A stretch of 64,000 bases of DNA from Paraprevotella sp. (GTDB lineage Bacteria; Bacteroidota; Bacteroidia; Bacteroidales; Bacteroidaceae). The position numbers and the translations under genes were made by a program. Shown one piece after another: positions 26,051 through 36,403 of the stretch; positions within the stretch are counted from its first letter, which is position 1; the number at the start of each line of letters is the position of its first letter. The stretch spans positions 248,001-312,000 of the forward strand of contig JAGBCQ010000012.1 in NCBI GenBank assembly GCA_017937925.1, written 5' to 3'. Below the pieces are notes generated by a model. That model saw nothing but the letters and a program-made list of their open reading frames with translations, searched no databases and was not told the origin of the DNA.

Positions 26051-29000
26051 TTATTCTTTGACTACTTTTTGATGATTGACAATATAAATACCTTTCTTTA
26101 AGGTCGGTGGCAAATCTCCGTTATTGTCCGTCATTCCGCACTGCACACCGGAAAGGTTGTATATCGGTTGTTCCTCCTCAAACGCAGAGGTCCGGACATC
26201 CTCTATATCCGTTATCAAACCTAACGAATAAATCTCGAAGTTGTCAAAGCAACACCAGTTGGATGAATGTATGGTCGCCAAATCGCGTAACAAACCGAAC
26301 TTGATGCGTTTCGTATCAACATATATCAACAAGTAATTGGCATAGTTGGTAGCATCGGCAGAGAAGAGCGTATTGGCTGCCGCCATAGTATTGGCAAAGC
26401 CATGAAGATTTCCCGCACCCGTATATGGCAAGTTATACAAAGACTGTACCTCAACCGTATCTTTGTTGGCGAACATCTTATAATTAATCTGTTCAACACC
26501 CTCTTGACAATCGCGCCCTGTATAGTCATTCTCACCATTGCGCTCAAAGGCTTGACATTTTACCAAATAATATCCCTCATCCAAATTTCTTCTGGTCTGT
26601 GTAATAAACGCACTGTAATCCACAGCACGGAATGCAAAGAATTCTGCTACCCCACTGTTATGACCCGTCGTTCCTGACACTAGGGTCCATCCCGTATTGC
26701 TGGTATTGAACGTTCCGTTGGTCACGGTCACTTTCTCGCCTGCTGCTTGTAAAGTTTCGAAATATTGGGTCAACGCAGCCTCAAGCTGGTCGGCTGTTGC
26801 CATCAAGATGGTCGGGTCATTGCTTTCCCTCACTGTCAACGCATTGATAATAGATGTTGTCAACGCACCGTTATTCAAGGCCGCATCCACCACACCTGCT
26901 TTTGTTTCGTCGGTCGAGAAATTGGTTTTCTCTGCCCGATATAAAGATTTCTCATACTGATAACGTGCGCGCAACTGACGGAAATCCTCTTGTAGTGTCT
27001 GCGCCAATGCCTTCAAATCGGTATTCGCCCCATTATCTGTACTGATGTCGGTAACGGCTTTTTGTATGAGTGCGGCGAGTTGCTCACTTTTTACCTTTTC
27101 ATTCAAAGTTGTACCGTCGGCTATCAATGCCTTTAGGTCGCTCCATGCCTGCAAGAGTTGGTATTCCGTTTCATTGATATGCAAGAACGAGCCATGCTGA
27201 GGTGACAAATGTCCTGTCATACTTGGTGATGCCTGTAGGTTGCGCAACATGGCATCGGCTGTCTTGAAATGATAACCCACATCGCCACTATAATTTACAT
27301 AACCGATGTTCCATACGTCATCATTGATACGACGGAACACACTGGAAGCCTCAAACCCACCCACATGGACAAACGAAGAAACAGGAGCGCTCCATACGGG
27401 ATTCAAAAGATCCTTAGTAGTAATATCCTGAATGGTTCCTGCCTCATAATCGCGGTAAGACATGTGCCACAAACTGTCTGTCTCCAAGAATACAAGGTCG
27501 GCATCCAGCACGTTGTTCACCTTGTTTGCTCCATACAACATTTGGAACGATTCGATACCTGTAAAATCCTCGTTGGCCTTAGATATATAGAAATGGTCAC
27601 AATCGCCATTGTCGGTATTTCCCACTGCATAATATATATAAGGTGTACCGTCGATGAACGTAATCTGAGGCGCCCACACACGACTCACCTTATTGGCGGT
27701 CAGTAATGCTGTTCCCGCATTATTATAGATGTCCTTCGGTGGATTGGCGGTCAAATACTTTTTCAAGTCACAACGGGTATAGGTCCAATTGATCATGTCA
27801 TAACTCTTGAACATACCAATGGAATAGTTCCACAACATACTCGTTCCATTATCGAGCGACCCATAAAGGTCGGTCGTAACGATATAATAACAACCACGCT
27901 TTTTATCCTTGGCCATAAAAGCGTCACGACACCACGGCAACTTTGTACCGATGCCGTCAATGATGGCAGAGCCTCTATTCAATTCGTTAAACACCAAACC
28001 TTTATCTTCCTCTTTTCCTAAAGCATAAGTAATGGTTTGCGAAACCAATGTACCGACTCCTGTTTGAGGTACCAAATTCGGCATGTGACAATACAAATAA
28101 CCGTATGCATTGTCGTCGGGAGCGACTCGAACCGTCAAAGGTTTTTCAAACAAGGGGTATTCATTCCCATCGTAAGTAATCGTACCTTGCAATGTTCCGA
28201 CTTCTGTCAGAGTTTCACCACGTTCTGTGACTGTAAACACCCCTTCATCAAAATTCAACCGTCCTTTTCCTTTTGGTTCATCAAATGGGATATAACTCCA
28301 TTCTACCTCCCCATAGGAACACGTTGTCGGTAGGCGTAATTCATTATGTATAAAGGTAGCGGCCTGAGACAAAATCAAATCCTCACGGTCTATCCTGAGC
28401 GCATTGGCAATATCCATCACCAATGATTGTGATTGGGGACGCGCCTCGTAAAGGGCTGTTACTTGTTCAGCCGTTAAAGCACTATCGTAAACCTTAAAGT
28501 TATCCATCAGCGTGTTAATCATATAAGCATCGCCACTGAACGGAGAACGTCCTAAATAATTACCGGTAAGCGTTGCTGCAAAATCAGAGGGTTTCAATGT
28601 TAGCGATGCCGTTCCTTTTGCCACTCCATCCAAATAGAATGTTGCGACACCGGAGGCTTGTGTCACCGTGATAGTATGCCATTCATCAGTAATCAGTCCA
28701 CTTCCGGAACGAACACTTTGGGCTGTTCCGTCTTTTATTTCATAATACCAATTAGCATTCCCGGCTGCATTGACCATACCTAAATACGTGCCTGTACCAT
28801 TGGTAAAAGCCCATGCCCATGAGAACCGGTTGAGGGCATTGACAGCATCAACGCAAAGATCTATACTTATAGTATAATCTCCTGTCAAACGACTCAAAAC
28901 GCCACTGCCTACACTCGTACCTAATTCCAGATAACCATTTTTATTACCGGTGGACAACACACGATTACCGTCATCGGTAGGCAACACCATCGCATTGTTG

Positions 29001-29155
29001 TGCAAAGTATAAGGATAGTTTCCACTTTCATCAACCGCCTCTGTCTGTTCGAACGTATATGATAAAATAGGGGTCACTTCTTGCGCCTTTGCGACAATAG
29101 ATAATGATGAAATAACAAGGGCAACGAGGCCCATCATCCAATTTTTGTTTTTCAT
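26051..29155 (-). CDS. Secreted multidomain protein: LamG-like plus GH43-like beta-propeller
   Basis: This 1034-residue protein has a signal peptide ending 'SIVAKAQ'. A LamG/concanavalin-like domain spans about 28-240 ('YTISIDLCVD...EWHTITVTQASGVATFYLDG...YLGRSPFSGD'). A five-bladed beta-propeller resembling glycoside hydrolase family 43 spans about 385-640, with 'CRDAFMAKDKKRGCYYIVTTD', 'WAPQITFIDGTPYIYYAVG' and 'DADLVFLETDSLWHMSYRDYE'. It is followed by an alpha-helical spacer, a carbohydrate-binding-like module (about 805-970) and a C-terminal 'IYNLSGVQ...KKGIYIVNHQKVVKE' tail. A role in plant or host glycan breakdown is likely. The catalytic Asp/Glu set cannot be confirmed by eye, and the exact specificity is unknown. 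It is a stand-alone gene, not in a SusCD cluster. Confidence 0.78.
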   Translation of the reverse strand: MKNKNWMMGLVALVISSLSIVAKAQEVTPILSYTFEQTEAVDESGNYPYTLHNNAMVLPTDDGNRVLSTGNKNGYLELGTSVGSGVLSRLTGDYTISIDLCVDAVNALNRFSWAWAFTNGTGTYLGMVNAAGNANWYYEIKDGTAQSVRSGSGLITDEWHTITVTQASGVATFYLDGVAKGTASLTLKPSDFAATLTGNYLGRSPFSGDAYMINTLMDNFKVYDSALTAEQVTALYEARPQSQSLVMDIANALRIDREDLILSQAATFIHNELRLPTTCSYGEVEWSYIPFDEPKGKGRLNFDEGVFTVTERGETLTEVGTLQGTITYDGNEYPLFEKPLTVRVAPDDNAYGYLYCHMPNLVPQTGVGTLVSQTITYALGKEEDKGLVFNELNRGSAIIDGIGTKLPWCRDAFMAKDKKRGCYYIVTTDLYGSLDNGTSMLWNYSIGMFKSYDMINWTYTRCDLKKYLTANPPKDIYNNAGTALLTANKVSRVWAPQITFIDGTPYIYYAVGNTDNGDCDHFYISKANEDFTGIESFQMLYGANKVNNVLDADLVFLETDSLWHMSYRDYEAGTIQDITTKDLLNPVWSAPVSSFVHVGGFEASSVFRRINDDVWNIGYVNYSGDVGYHFKTADAMLRNLQASPSMTGHLSPQHGSFLHINETEYQLLQAWSDLKALIADGTTLNEKVKSEQLAALIQKAVTDISTDNGANTDLKALAQTLQEDFRQLRARYQYEKSLYRAEKTNFSTDETKAGVVDAALNNGALTTSIINALTVRESNDPTILMATADQLEAALTQYFETLQAAGEKVTVTNGTFNTSNTGWTLVSGTTGHNSGVAEFFAFRAVDYSAFITQTRRNLDEGYYLVKCQAFERNGENDYTGRDCQEGVEQINYKMFANKDTVEVQSLYNLPYTGAGNLHGFANTMAAANTLFSADATNYANYLLIYVDTKRIKFGLLRDLATIHSSNWCCFDNFEIYSLGLITDIEDVRTSAFEEEQPIYNLSGVQCGMTDNNGDLPPTLKKGIYIVNHQKVVKE

Positions 29156-29190
29156 TTTGCGTCTGATTTAAGTTTGTTCATTTTACGGCA

Positions 29191-29198
29191 CAAATTTA
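29191..29198 (-). promoter_or_regulatory. -7 box of the GH43-like gene
   Basis: The reverse strand reads TAAATTTG, an exact TAnnTTTG box, 35 bases before the start at 29155. Confidence 0.45.
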
Positions 29199-29260
29199 AA
29201 AGAATGATGCATGAATCGCAAATAAGGAAGTACAAAATTGCCATTCTCAACCTTTTTTTG

Positions 29261-29268
29261 TTCCTTTG
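29261..29268 (+). promoter_or_regulatory. Variant -7 box TTCCTTTG before the lipoprotein gene
   Basis: TTCCTTTG sits in a 17-base string, seven T then GTTCCTTTGC (29253-29269), that recurs exactly on the other strand before the patatin gene near 45484-45500. The ATG is at 29291. Confidence 0.3.
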
Positions 29269-29290
29269 CCTTATAATCATATCATAACCT

Positions 29291-29830
29291 ATGAGAAAAC
29301 AACTTAGACTATTAGGAGTAATGTGCATCACTGCACTTTTGTGTTATGCCTGTGGCAACAAGCAGACGGAACAAGCGAGCGGATACAGTCAGTTTGAAAA
29401 ACCGGACACTACAAGTAGTGTTCAACGCATGAAAGACTATCACTACAGCGCGACAATCGAAAATGGTAGCGAACAATACACTTATGACATCACACGTAAG
29501 GTGGACGACACGCAACCTACAATAATGACTGACGAAAAAATCGTCTATGCGGATAATTATATCAATTTGAAAGTGAAGAAAGGTGAGACAGACATCCTAA
29601 ACAAGACTTTTACCAAAGCTTTGTTCAAGTCATATCTTGACCAAGAGTTTTATGATATGTCTATCCTTGAAGGTATGGCGTTCAACAAAACGGAAGAGAA
29701 GAACTTATGCTTTGTGGCAAGTGTCAGCCATCCGGACACCGACCTTTTCGTGTTGTTCTCCATCAAAATAGCTCCCGACGGTTCCTATGTCATCGACGAA
29801 GAGGACAACCTTGAAATGAATGAAGATTAA
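29291..29830 (+). CDS. Lipoprotein, DUF4738-like
   Basis: This 179-residue protein has a lipoprotein signal with lipobox 'LCYACG' (Cys about residue 21). The mature part is predicted mainly beta, with 'YHYSATIENGSEQYTYDITRKVDDTQPTI..D.....Y.DN.I.L.V' and a C-terminal acidic tail 'DEEDNLEMNED'. The pattern resembles the DUF4738 family of Bacteroidetes lipoproteins, whose function is not known. It is monocistronic: it has its own promoter-like box and a strong terminator, and is convergent with luxS. Confidence 0.7.
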   Translation: MRKQLRLLGVMCITALLCYACGNKQTEQASGYSQFEKPDTTSSVQRMKDYHYSATIENGSEQYTYDITRKVDDTQPTIMTDEKIVYADNYINLKVKKGETDILNKTFTKALFKSYLDQEFYDMSILEGMAFNKTEEKNLCFVASVSHPDTDLFVLFSIKIAPDGSYVIDEEDNLEMNED

Positions 29831-29834
29831 AAAA

Positions 29835-29873
29835 AAGAACCGCAAGTCACACAAACTTACGGTTCTTCTTTTT
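29835..29873. terminator. Terminator between the lipoprotein gene and luxS
   Basis: AAGAACCGCAAGT and ACTTACGGTTCTT pair with a small mismatch, flanked by A-run and T-run, so it can serve both convergent genes. Confidence 0.8.
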
Positions 29874-29887
29874 ATCGTTACCATCTA

Positions 29888-30367
29888 TCAGGCGGGATAT
29901 ACCAAATTACATTCTTCCATACATTCCAATACCTCATGCAGATATTTTGCTGCTTCCCACTTTGCCATAGGCAAATCCTGTAATAGGTAATTGCCACAAT
30001 CGCGTGCCGTCGCTCCGGGTATCTCTCCCTCATAGTCAGCGATAAAACGGTAAGTTTCTTTCATCAACTCCACAACATCCGCAGAGGTCAAGTCACCTTT
30101 CAATAACAGATAATTACCAGTAAGACATCCCATCGGTCCCCAATACACAACCTTGTCAGCCCATGTGGGATGGTTGCGTAGGAAAGTAGCCGCCAAATGC
30201 TCAATAGTATGTAACGCTCCCTGTCCCAACGCCGGTTCTCTGTTAGGTTCCTTCATACGAACATCAAATGTCGTCACTACGTCGCCACCAACTTCGTCCT
30301 TGCGAGAAACAAATATACCACGTGACAAACGGGTATGGTCTATCGTAAAACTTGCAATCTTCTTCAT
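29888..30367 (-). CDS. luxS: S-ribosylhomocysteine lyase
   Basis: This 159-residue metalloenzyme converts S-ribosylhomocysteine to homocysteine and DPD, the autoinducer-2 precursor. The zinc ligands are visible in '[12 protein letters not shown]' (HxxEH) and '[11 protein letters not shown]', and the catalytic Cys in '[10 protein letters not shown]'. Length is normal. It lies 19 bases downstream of mtnN on the same strand, completing the two-step recycling of S-adenosylhomocysteine. Whether the organism uses AI-2 as a signal cannot be read from here. Confidence 0.96.
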   Translation of the reverse strand: MKKIASFTIDHTRLSRGIFVSRKDEVGGDVVTTFDVRMKEPNREPALGQGALHTIEHLAATFLRNHPTWADKVVYWGPMGCLTGNYLLLKGDLTSADVVELMKETYRFIADYEGEIPGATARDCGNYLLQDLPMAKWEAAKYLHEVLECMEECNLVYPA

Positions 30368-30386
30368 ACGTCCAACTTTTATTTCA

Positions 30387-31082
30387 TTATAACTTTTCGG
30401 GCAAACTTTCCAGGAACGTGCGGACTACTCCGAAAGAGCGGTCGGCCATAGTCTCCCAGAAGTTTTCGTACTGTTGCCAATGCTCATCGGCTCCGGGTGT
30501 ATCGCTGATGATACGGAAACTGATAAAGGGCACGTCATAGATATGACACACTTGTGCAATAGCACCGGACTCCATATCAACCGCCAATCCTTGTGGAAAC
30601 TTGCCTTTTATCTCGTCTAATTCAGTACGATCGGTAATAAACTTATCACCACTGCAAATCAATCCCGCATGGATGCGCGTTTCTGTTTGCAAACTGCCTG
30701 CTAACGCACATAGCTCCTCACTACATTCAAACATCGGTGGCATACCTTGAACCTGTCCATAGGCATTGCCCATGCCACACCACACGTCATGATAGACCAC
30801 TTGTGAGGAAGCAACAACTTCCATAACACCCACAGACGTATCTATCCCGCCTGCCACACCGGAACTGATGATTACATCCGGTTGCAACCGACTAATCATG
30901 CGCACCGCTCCCACTGCTGCATTCACTTTGCCAATGCCGCACTCCATGATATACATGATATTCTCTCCCAACCGGCCTACGGTATATTCCAACTGACCGT
31001 CACTTTCGGTACGCAAGTCGGAAAGGAGACGTGAAAGTTGCTCACGCTCCGAACTCATGGCAGCTATAATTCCTATTTTCAT
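30387..31082 (-). CDS. mtnN: 5'-methylthioadenosine/S-adenosylhomocysteine nucleosidase
   Basis: This 231-residue enzyme hydrolyses S-adenosylhomocysteine and methylthioadenosine to release adenine. Family motifs are '[14 protein letters not shown]' (catalytic Glu near residue 14), '[10 protein letters not shown]', and '[28 protein letters not shown]' with the ribose-binding Met-Glu pair and the catalytic Asp. It is the first gene of the mtnN-luxS operon. Confidence 0.95.
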   Translation of the reverse strand: MKIGIIAAMSSEREQLSRLLSDLRTESDGQLEYTVGRLGENIMYIMECGIGKVNAAVGAVRMISRLQPDVIISSGVAGGIDTSVGVMEVVASSQVVYHDVWCGMGNAYGQVQGMPPMFECSEELCALAGSLQTETRIHAGLICSGDKFITDRTELDEIKGKFPQGLAVDMESGAIAQVCHIYDVPFISFRIISDTPGADEHWQQYENFWETMADRSFGVVRTFLESLPEKL

Positions 31083-31104
31083 TTTTACTGATTGTTTTCA
31101 CACA

Positions 31105-31112
31105 CAAAGATA
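31105..31112 (-). promoter_or_regulatory. -7 box of the mtnN-luxS promoter
   Basis: The reverse strand reads TATCTTTG, an exact -7 box, 22 bases before the mtnN ATG. Confidence 0.5.
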
Positions 31113-31235
31113 AACGTTTTCTTTCATTTAACGATATTTTCTATGGTAAAAGGAGGATGATTCATCTGCATCATGTGTAGTAACAGTGCCTCTTTAGAGT
31201 TAAACAATCTTAAACATCCTTAATTACCCCCCGAA

Positions 31236-31267
31236 TTGTGTTAAAGATTTTTAATATGCTATCTTTA
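31236..31267 (+). promoter_or_regulatory. Promoter of the giant surface operon
   Basis: TTG at 31236-31238, a 21-base spacer and TATCTTTA at 31260-31267 (7 of 8 to consensus). The transcript would have a leader of roughly 50 bases before the ATG at 31327. Confidence 0.45.
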
Positions 31268-31326
31268 CCAACAACTATTGCTTTGCAATAGAGTGACGAG
31301 ATACAAACAATTAAAACCATATAGAT

Positions 31327-34300
31327 ATGAAACAAAAATTAAGACTTTGCCATTGGGTGATTCTATCCGTTGGGATGTGGTTTTGGATGGGAATACAAGC
31401 CAAAGCACAAGAATCTACATTCGTTTTCGAAGCCACCAATGCAGGTGATTTTGCAGTTGCCCATTCGGGTACGGATTTCAGTACATACGAGCAGACAACG
31501 CTCAAGGTTACCGGTCCGCTCAACGGCGATGACATCAACCGTATAAGGAATGCGGTAAGCACTCACTTTACGGAATTGGACCTCGGCGAGGCGAAGATTA
31601 CGTCCGAAGGACAGTATACCGGCAACAACAACACTTACGAAATGCAGGAAGACACTATCGGACAATATATGTTTTCGCGCCTTGCGAATTTGAACCACAT
31701 TGTTTTTCCTGCAGGGCTCAAGTGCATTGGCAATTATGCTTTCTATTGTCCTTCCTCTCCTAGTTGTCTGTTGTCGGTTGAATTGCCGGCTTCTGTCAGA
31801 TCCATCGGACAGATGGCATTCAGTTACAACCGCTTGACAGAAGGTGTGACCTTGAACGAAGGATTGGAAAAAATAGGATCTAGTGCTTTCGCTTATTCCA
31901 CATTGAAGTCTATCGAAATCCCCGGCAGTGTCACTTCTGCAGACGGAGCATTAAACTCAGCAAGTTCCCTTTCTGCCGTCACAATAGGTATGAAGAAGGT
32001 GCCGGGAAATCTAATTTCAAGCAGTGTATCATCCGGTGGTTCTGTCGTTACGGCGATATTTACCGAGGGAGTGGAAGAAATCGGCGACGAACTGTTCTAT
32101 AAAAGTTCTGCAAATTACAACCCTCTCAGCAGTGTCACTTTCCCATCGACGCTTAAGAAAATCGGTTCCAAAGCATTCAGCCACGCAGGTAAGTTGACCA
32201 ACATCGTGCTGCCGGCTTCATTGGACACCATCGGGGCCGGAGCTTTTGAATATTGCCAATTTGCGGAGCTACAACTTCCTTCCGGTTTAAAATACATCGG
32301 AGAAGAAGCATTCAGTAACAGTGCACTTACCCATATAACCATTCCCGACTCTGTGGAATACATTGGGGAAAGAGCTTGGTATTATTGTAGAAATCTGACT
32401 ACTATCACATTGTCTAAATCTCTTGAAAATATACCATCTCAACTTTTTTATAACTGTAGCAATCTGACTACTGTGAATTTGGGTGAACTCACCCAACTGG
32501 AATCCATTGGTGCATACGCCTTTTATAATTGTACTGCCCTTACAGGCATAGAGTTACCGAGCAACCTGTCTTCCATCCAATCAAATGCATTCTATAATTG
32601 CAGCAACATCACTTCTATTGTCATACCAGATGGAGTGACATTGTTAGGGGATGGCGCATTCGGCCATTGCAGCAGCATGGAACAAGTAACTTTGCCTTCT
32701 GCTTTGAACAGCATCAGCAATAACACGTTTTATTATTGTTCCAAACTTTCGTCCATCAATCTGCCTGAAAACCTTACTTCAATAGGGAGCAGCGCATTCA
32801 GTAACACAGCCCTGACTTCTGTTGACATTCCGGACAATGTCACAACTATAGGCAACAGCGCATTCGCAAGTTGCAGCAAATTGAATAGTGTAAACCTTCC
32901 TGCCGGATTACAAGAAATATTGGCAAGTACATTCAAAGGTTGTTCCTCGCTGTCTGCCATAGAGATACCGGCTTCGGTGACAAGTATCGGCAACCAAGCA
33001 TTTCAAAATTGCGACAAATTGTTACCCACCTTTGCTTCTGGTTCACAACTCCGGTCCATTGGCTACAACGCTTTTTATAATTGCTACACAATGACCGGCA
33101 TTGCCCTCCCGAATACGGTGGAGGAAATCGGCTCAAGTGCTTTTTCGGCTTGTAATGCACTGAAGACCGCCAATCTGCCAACTTCTTTGAAAGCAATACC
33201 GGAAGGGATGTTCTCCAGTTGCAGCCAACTAAGCAACATAACTATCCCTGCATCAGTAAAGTCCTTAGGTGCCAATGCGTTTAATGGTTGTAGCACTATC
33301 ACAGAAATGGCAATACCGGAAGGTATCACCGCTTTACCTGATGGATTCTTCAAAAACTGTTACAAATTATCAAGTGTCACCCTGCCTTCCACACTCACCT
33401 CTATTGGTAATAGTACATTCATGGGTTGTACAGCATTGGAGACAATTGATTTGCCTGACAACCTGACAACGATAGGTGACAATGCTTTCAGAGGTTGTAG
33501 CATGTTGCATGAATTAGAATTATCAAACAATATAACATCAATAGGTAATAGTGCGTTCAGAAATTGTAGTGCATTGGTCAGCATCATCCTTTCCGAAGGC
33601 TGGACCAGTATACCCAACGAATTGTTCTATGGTTGTACATCACTGCAACACGTGACTTTGCCGAATGGAATTACCGCATTACCGGCATATCTGTTCTATG
33701 GTTGTACATCCTTGCAGTCAGTTGACATGCGTGATGGCATTATCTCCTTCGGTTCATACTGTTTCAGCGGATGTACTTCGTTAAGGGATTTTGACCTCCC
33801 TTCATCATTGAAGACCATCAATGATAACGTTTTCCAGAATTGTGCTACACTAACCCGTATGAACATACCGGAGGGAGCAACCAACATCGGCAAATATGCT
33901 TTTGAAGGTTGTATCAATTTGACGAGTGCCACTTTACCGTCAACACTCACATCGGTAGGCACTTATGCGTTCTCTGAATGCAGTTCTTTGACAAACGCAC
34001 AACTACCGGAGAGTATTAAGATTATACCAAGCCACCTTTTCTCTAATTGTAAAGCACTGAAAACAGTCACTGCAGCAAGTGATTTAACGGGAGTCGGTTC
34101 TTACGCATTCTATAATTGTGCTGAGCTTGAGTCCTTCAACATCCCTGCTACCGTAACAAATATTGAGGGGCATGCATTCTATGGATGTAGTTCAATATAT
34201 GGATTAGATCTTCCTGTGGCTTTGACTAATCTTGGTCAAGGCGCATTCTATGGCTGCGCAAAGTTGGATAGTCTGACCATACCTCAGGGTATCACCTCTG

Positions 34301-36360
34301 TACCTTCATCGCTATGCCAAAATTGTTCATCCATGGTATACGTCGGATTCGCATCAGAAGTGACGGAAATAAACAGCAAGGCTTTTTCGGGTTGTATTTC
34401 ATTGAAGGATATTGAATTGACGGAGGGACTGAAGACCATTGCATACGATGCCTTCAGATACACAGCACTCAGCGACGTAAAATTGCCATCAACAGTAACA
34501 AGTCTTTCATCCAATTCATTTGGAGACTGCGACAACATCATAACTTTCAGAGTCAACGAGGGATGTACGTCCATCTGTACAACAGGTTCACCTTCAGCAT
34601 GGAATGGATGCGACAACCTGACGGTACTTTATCTGCCTTCCACCGTGACAAACATGTATTACGCCACATTCACTGACATTCCTAATATCAAGGAAGTACA
34701 CATCAAGGCGACAACTCCGCCGTCGCCTGCAGTGGGTAGTTATAATTTCGGAAAATCAGGTTGTACCTTGTATGTTCCGGAAGGCTGTGCTGCAACCTAT
34801 AAGGCACACAACTACTGGAATAACCGTTGGGATGCCATTGTAGAAGAGGCGTATGGACTGGCTTCCATCTCGGACGAAGAATGGAACATTCTGAAACAAC
34901 TCCCTACCCTCACCGGTGGCGAGAACTGGACAAGAAAATGGGCGTTGGGTGCTACGAAAGCAGAAACAGAACTGCCCGAGGGAGTGACCGTCAGCAACGG
35001 ACACGTAGTGAGCCTCAGCCTCTGTGGTAACAACCTCACGGGACGCATACCGTACGTTGTCTTCGGTATGCCTTATTTAAGAAGTCTTGACTTGTCGGGC
35101 AACCGACTCAGCGGTGACATTGGCGCTGACGATCCTACACAAATCGTTATTTGCGACTCAGTACGCATGCTGGACATTTCGAGCAACCAACTCACAGGCG
35201 ACCTTTACGATGTGATGACATTTGCTCCGAATCTGACCATGTTGTATGCCAACAAGAACAAGATACGCGACATCAGTCAGCCATTACCTGTTTACACTCT
35301 TGAATACTATGGTCAGGACTTGACCGATAGTTATACGGTGAACTACTCAGAGTTCTTCAACCTGAAAGGAGATGCTCAGACTGCTGTGCCTACTATCCTT
35401 ACCTACAACAACAAACAGAACAGTACCGAGTCTGAGAATATAGACGGCTACAACACTTACATGTATGTTTATTTGTCGGATGTTGGTATCAAGACATCCG
35501 GAAACAACTGGTATATGACGTTGAACCAAAGACTGACAAGCAACAGCACTACGAGTTATTACTCTTACGAATCATGGTGTGATGGGTGGTATACCTATCC
35601 GTCGGGTACAACCATGCCTGCCGGTATAGGAAGTTCTTATTGGGACGAACGTCACAAATTCAATATCGTGATGGACTATGCCATGGGGGATGTAAACTTT
35701 GATACTCAGGTGGACGTGTCGGACATGCAGAGGACACTGAACACCGCACTGGACGAAACTTATTACAGCAGATATTCTCCTTTCAACTTCTATGCAGCAA
35801 ACATTATCGCGACTGACGCTATCATCAACGTGCAGGATGTGGTGGCAAACATCAACCTCATCCTCAACCAAGAAGTGCCGGTTGCCATGAAGCGCAACAT
35901 GAAGCGCAACAGCGAAGAGGAACAAACGGTTGAAGCAGCGTTGTATGTGGAGAACGGACAACTGATTTTGAACACATCGCGCCCCATCGCAGCCCTTGAT
36001 ATCTGCCTGACAGACCGCAATGTTAAATGGTCGTCTGCCATGAACCTGTTCAGCAAGTCTGAACGCAACGGACGCACCATCTTCTACTCTATGTTCGGAG
36101 ATGAACTGCCTGCCGGTGTAACCGTACTGGCAGAGACCAACGGACAACTGACCAATGCCATGCTTGTGGACCTTGATGCCAATAAGGTAGCCGTACGTTT
36201 GGAAAAGGGAGATCTGAACAGCATTGAGAATCTACCGGTTGACACGAACCACAACGATGCCATCTACGACCTGCAAGGCCGCCGTTACGACAAGACAATG
36301 CGCCGCCATTTGCAACCCGGCATCTACATCATCAATGGTAAAAAAGTGGCCATTCAATAA
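31327..36360 (+). CDS. BspA-like leucine-rich repeat surface protein with dockerin-like module
   Basis: This 1677-residue protein has a signal peptide ending 'IQAKAQ'. From about residue 95 to 1150 it consists of some 45 tandem LRR_5 (BspA/Treponema-type) repeats of about 23 residues, with the theme 'L..I.LP..LTSIG..AF..C..'. A plant-type LRR patch follows at about 1235-1320 ('LDLSGNRLSGDIG'). At about 1453-1520 two calcium-loop-like segments, 'GDVNFDTQVDVSDMQ' and 'IIATDAIINVQDVVANINLIL', form a dockerin type I-like module. The last 40 residues end 'IYDLQGRR...GIYIINGKKVAIQ'. BspA-like proteins bind host matrix proteins or other bacteria. The next gene starts 43 bases downstream and encodes a protein with a cohesin-like N-terminus. 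Confidence 0.88.
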   Translation: MKQKLRLCHWVILSVGMWFWMGIQAKAQESTFVFEATNAGDFAVAHSGTDFSTYEQTTLKVTGPLNGDDINRIRNAVSTHFTELDLGEAKITSEGQYTGNNNTYEMQEDTIGQYMFSRLANLNHIVFPAGLKCIGNYAFYCPSSPSCLLSVELPASVRSIGQMAFSYNRLTEGVTLNEGLEKIGSSAFAYSTLKSIEIPGSVTSADGALNSASSLSAVTIGMKKVPGNLISSSVSSGGSVVTAIFTEGVEEIGDELFYKSSANYNPLSSVTFPSTLKKIGSKAFSHAGKLTNIVLPASLDTIGAGAFEYCQFAELQLPSGLKYIGEEAFSNSALTHITIPDSVEYIGERAWYYCRNLTTITLSKSLENIPSQLFYNCSNLTTVNLGELTQLESIGAYAFYNCTALTGIELPSNLSSIQSNAFYNCSNITSIVIPDGVTLLGDGAFGHCSSMEQVTLPSALNSISNNTFYYCSKLSSINLPENLTSIGSSAFSNTALTSVDIPDNVTTIGNSAFASCSKLNSVNLPAGLQEILASTFKGCSSLSAIEIPASVTSIGNQAFQNCDKLLPTFASGSQLRSIGYNAFYNCYTMTGIALPNTVEEIGSSAFSACNALKTANLPTSLKAIPEGMFSSCSQLSNITIPASVKSLGANAFNGCSTITEMAIPEGITALPDGFFKNCYKLSSVTLPSTLTSIGNSTFMGCTALETIDLPDNLTTIGDNAFRGCSMLHELELSNNITSIGNSAFRNCSALVSIILSEGWTSIPNELFYGCTSLQHVTLPNGITALPAYLFYGCTSLQSVDMRDGIISFGSYCFSGCTSLRDFDLPSSLKTINDNVFQNCATLTRMNIPEGATNIGKYAFEGCINLTSATLPSTLTSVGTYAFSECSSLTNAQLPESIKIIPSHLFSNCKALKTVTAASDLTGVGSYAFYNCAELESFNIPATVTNIEGHAFYGCSSIYGLDLPVALTNLGQGAFYGCAKLDSLTIPQGITSVPSSLCQNCSSMVYVGFASEVTEINSKAFSGCISLKDIELTEGLKTIAYDAFRYTALSDVKLPSTVTSLSSNSFGDCDNIITFRVNEGCTSICTTGSPSAWNGCDNLTVLYLPSTVTNMYYATFTDIPNIKEVHIKATTPPSPAVGSYNFGKSGCTLYVPEGCAATYKAHNYWNNRWDAIVEEAYGLASISDEEWNILKQLPTLTGGENWTRKWALGATKAETELPEGVTVSNGHVVSLSLCGNNLTGRIPYVVFGMPYLRSLDLSGNRLSGDIGADDPTQIVICDSVRMLDISSNQLTGDLYDVMTFAPNLTMLYANKNKIRDISQPLPVYTLEYYGQDLTDSYTVNYSEFFNLKGDAQTAVPTILTYNNKQNSTESENIDGYNTYMYVYLSDVGIKTSGNNWYMTLNQRLTSNSTTSYYSYESWCDGWYTYPSGTTMPAGIGSSYWDERHKFNIVMDYAMGDVNFDTQVDVSDMQRTLNTALDETYYSRYSPFNFYAANIIATDAIINVQDVVANINLILNQEVPVAMKRNMKRNSEEEQTVEAALYVENGQLILNTSRPIAALDICLTDRNVKWSSAMNLFSKSERNGRTIFYSMFGDELPAGVTVLAETNGQLTNAMLVDLDANKVAVRLEKGDLNSIENLPVDTNHNDAIYDLQGRRYDKTMRRHLQPGIYIINGKKVAIQ

Positions 36361-36403
36361 GTGCAGCCCACGATAACTGGAAAATAAAAACAAAACATAC
36401 GAT

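Noticed and set aside
31610-34780. Apparent direct repeats that could be read as a CRISPR-like array
   Set aside because: They are in-frame LRR_5 coding units with drifting sequence, not identical repeats with unique spacers, and no cas genes are present.
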